From an uncultured Agathobacter sp. (GTDB taxonomy: Bacteria > Bacillota > Clostridia > Lachnospirales > Lachnospiraceae): DNA of 64,000 bases. This document shows positions 62,823 through 64,000 of this stretch, one piece after another. Under the pieces are notes generated by a model, which was given only the letters and a program-made list of their open reading frames with translations, was not told where the DNA came from and did no database searches. Position 1 is the first letter of the stretch. Every line of letters starts with the position of its first letter. The position numbers and the translations under genes are program-made. Where the stretch lies: assembly GCA_910587655.1 (NCBI GenBank), contig CAJUND010000006.1, forward strand, positions 1 to 64,000, read 5' to 3'.

Positions 62823-63182
62823 ATGGAATACGTGATTGCATTTATCGTGGGAGGAATCATCTGCGCATTTGCCCAGATACTCATGGAGAAAACCAAAATG
62901 ATGCCGGGAAGAATCATGGTGCTTCTGGTGTGCCTGGGAGCCGTGCTTGGTGCAGTCGGACTTTACGGTCCGTTTTCGGAATGGGCAAAAGCAGGTGCAA
63001 ACGTGCCGCTTATGGGATTTGGAAACAATCTCTGGAAGGGCGTGAAGGAAATGGTGGATGAAAAAGGATTTGCAGGAATTTTCCTGGGCGGTTTCAAAAA
63101 CTGTGCGGCAGGGCTGTCGGCAGCGCTTGTTTTCTCCTATATCGCATCGTTAATCTGCCAGCCTAAGATGAAAAAACATTGA
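62823..63182 (+). CDS. spoVAE: Stage V sporulation protein AE
   Basis: 119 residues with three or four membrane helices (VIAFIVGGIICAFAQILME, MVLLVCLGAVLGAVGLYG, GLSAALVFSYIASLIC). The conserved FGNNLWKGVKEMVDEKGFAGIFLGGFKN matches SpoVAE. It is a subunit of the spore membrane channel for dipicolinic acid. It has an AAAGGAGTG site and lies 26 bp after spoVAD. Confidence 0.9.
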   Translation: MEYVIAFIVGGIICAFAQILMEKTKMMPGRIMVLLVCLGAVLGAVGLYGPFSEWAKAGANVPLMGFGNNLWKGVKEMVDEKGFAGIFLGGFKNCAAGLSAALVFSYIASLICQPKMKKH

Positions 63183-63210
63183 TGTTTGCTGTTTCCTGTG
63201 CTATGATTGT

Positions 63211-63242
63211 AATGCTCTCCCTGATGGAGGGCATTATATATT
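63211..63242 (+). terminator. Terminator-like hairpin after spoVAE
   Basis: AATGCTCTCC pairs with GGAGGGCATT, followed by an A/T-rich tail without a solid T-run. Confidence 0.5.
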
Positions 63243-63282
63243 AGACTGATTATGAACAATGTTCAAAAGCCAGGGGCAGACA

Positions 63283-63810
63283 ATGAGACAGAAAGTAACA
63301 TCAAAAGAGGAAATACTTGACGCTGCAATGGAGATTGCAATAAAGGAGGGCGTGGACCAGGTAAGCATCCGCAAGCTTGCAAAGGCATGCGGGATTGCCG
63401 TTGGTTCCATGTACAATTATTATCCGGATAAGGAATCGCTGATTTCAGAGGTATCAGGGATTTTCTGGGACAGGCTTTTAAAGGACCAGGAAAAGCTTTA
63501 CAGAAGGGGTATGGATTTTGCCACTTTTCTGGAGCAGTATTACGGATTTTTATATGGCAGGCTGGTGCATTATGATACCAGCTGGCTTTCACGGATGAAC
63601 GGGCAGAACAAAAAGAAAGAAGCGCTTGCCCTGTTTCTGGAAGTGCTGCGTGCGGATTCACGGGTGGACCCGTCCATCTGGAATATGGAGCTGAATGAGG
63701 ATGCGTTTGTGGAATACGTGTTTGTCAATCTGACGGCGCTCCTGCAGGCCGGAGAAAATAACTGCCGTTTTTTTATTTTTTTAATCGAGCATCTGCTTTA
63801 TGATGTATAG
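63283..63810 (+). CDS. TetR/AcrR-family regulator
   Basis: 175 residues from ATG 63283 (63259 is an alternative start). The N-terminal helix-turn-helix EEILDAAMEIAIKEGVDQVSIRKLAKACGIAVGSMYNYYPDKESLI is typical of TetR. The C-terminal ligand-binding half is helical with no recognised ligand. The gap downstream (63811-63966) carries two perfect inverted repeats and leads to a gene at the window edge, which it probably controls. Confidence 0.87.
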   Translation: MRQKVTSKEEILDAAMEIAIKEGVDQVSIRKLAKACGIAVGSMYNYYPDKESLISEVSGIFWDRLLKDQEKLYRRGMDFATFLEQYYGFLYGRLVHYDTSWLSRMNGQNKKKEALALFLEVLRADSRVDPSIWNMELNEDAFVEYVFVNLTALLQAGENNCRFFIFLIEHLLYDV

Positions 63811-63867
63811 AACTTATTTTTTTACACATAATACCCGTGTAAGGATGTAAATTACAATGTGATATGT

Positions 63868-63930
63868 AATGCCCTGGCAAGGGCATTGCCTGCGCAAATC
63901 ACTTTGCAAAGCAAACTCTCATGTGATTTG
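63868..63930 (+). promoter_or_regulatory. Inverted repeats upstream of the last gene
   Basis: AATGCCCT / AGGGCATT (63868-63887) and CAAATCAC / GTGATTTG (63895-63930) are perfect. They may be operator sites for the TetR regulator. Confidence 0.45.
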
Positions 63931-63966
63931 CTCCACCAAGAACGACGTGAAAAGGAGATATGTGTG

Positions 63967-64000
63967 ATGAAAAAAATGAAAGTTCTGATGATGGGATGTG
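63967..64000 (+). CDS. Start of a gene cut by the window edge
   Basis: ATG 63967 follows a clear AAAAGGAGAT site and opens MKKMKVLMMG before the window ends. It is too short for any assignment. Confidence 0.5.
   Translation, partial: MKKMKVLMMGC

Overview
The window looks like a gut Clostridia (Lachnospiraceae-type) chromosome. Shine-Dalgarno sequences are strong, TTG and GTG starts are common, the flanking chromosome carries sporulation genes spoVAD and spoVAE, and a FATA-class Gram-positive conjugation module is present. Almost everything between about 1.86 and 55.39 kb is one integrative and conjugative element (ICE). It sits inside a flavodoxin gene: the N-terminal half (signal peptide, Ig-like domain, flavodoxin start) ends at 1862 and the C-terminal half resumes at 55389. 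The two ends carry a short inverted repeat (AAAATGGAG / CTCCATTTT). A second copy of the ~123 bp right end lies at 864-986, joined to the C-terminal half of a neighbouring flavodoxin gene at the same codon. A related element therefore appears to have entered the adjacent flavodoxin paralogue, with its body lying left of the window.

Element layout, left to right. 1.9-4.4 kb is an AT-rich cargo cassette (OLD-like ATPase/TOPRIM gene plus decayed HEPN-like remnants) bracketed by a ~76 bp direct repeat that includes a terminator. 4.5-7.3 kb holds small ICE genes, an XRE repressor, and a ParM/ParR-like pair. 7.4-13.9 kb is a surface module: secreted CAP protein, giant thioester/Cna-B adhesin and class B sortase. 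14.2-22.3 kb holds a tandem ribbon-helix-helix (RHH) protein, C5-cytosine methyltransferase, amidoligase, gamma-glutamylcyclotransferase, MetK, a TOPRIM protein and a second DNA methyltransferase. 22.4-35.4 kb is the transfer region: candidate oriT, MobC, MOBP relaxase, PcfB, ArdC-like protein, VirD4, Maff2, VirB6, an AbrB/PIN toxin-antitoxin pair, PrgI, VirB4 and a lysozyme/CHAP hydrolase. 35.4-37.0 kb has a second XRE repressor, paralogous to the first and sharing its operator-like sites, opposite three small genes. 37.1-42.2 kb is a sugar/polyol cassette next to a LysR scar: ROK regulator, zinc dehydrogenase, GPH transporter and PfkB kinase. 42.2-46.1 kb has a winged-helix regulator, a sigma-like factor, a long structured non-coding leader and a DinG/XPD-type helicase. 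46.3-51.1 kb encodes three tyrosine recombinases and a TnpC-like protein (Tn554-like logic). 51.3-55.3 kb is a second AT-rich cargo zone with defence character: HEPN/ApeA-like, zinc ribbon, AbiH-family and membrane protein.

Right of the element (55.4-64 kb) is chromosome: the flavodoxin remainder with a cyclophilin-like gene, a GH5 glycosidase, a fructokinase gene interrupted by one stop codon, three unknown genes, rarA with an apparent internal in-frame deletion, spoVAD-spoVAE behind a sigma-G-like promoter, and a TetR regulator facing an unfinished gene.

The most unusual points are the repeated insertion into flavodoxin genes at one conserved codon pair by a multi-recombinase ICE, and the defence-like cargo at both ends. 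Next come the paired XRE/operator circuit around the transfer genes, the MetK/methyltransferase/amidoligase cluster, and several genes with a strong ribosome binding site but no AUG, GUG or UUG at the expected distance. All family assignments come from motifs read by eye; no database search was run.
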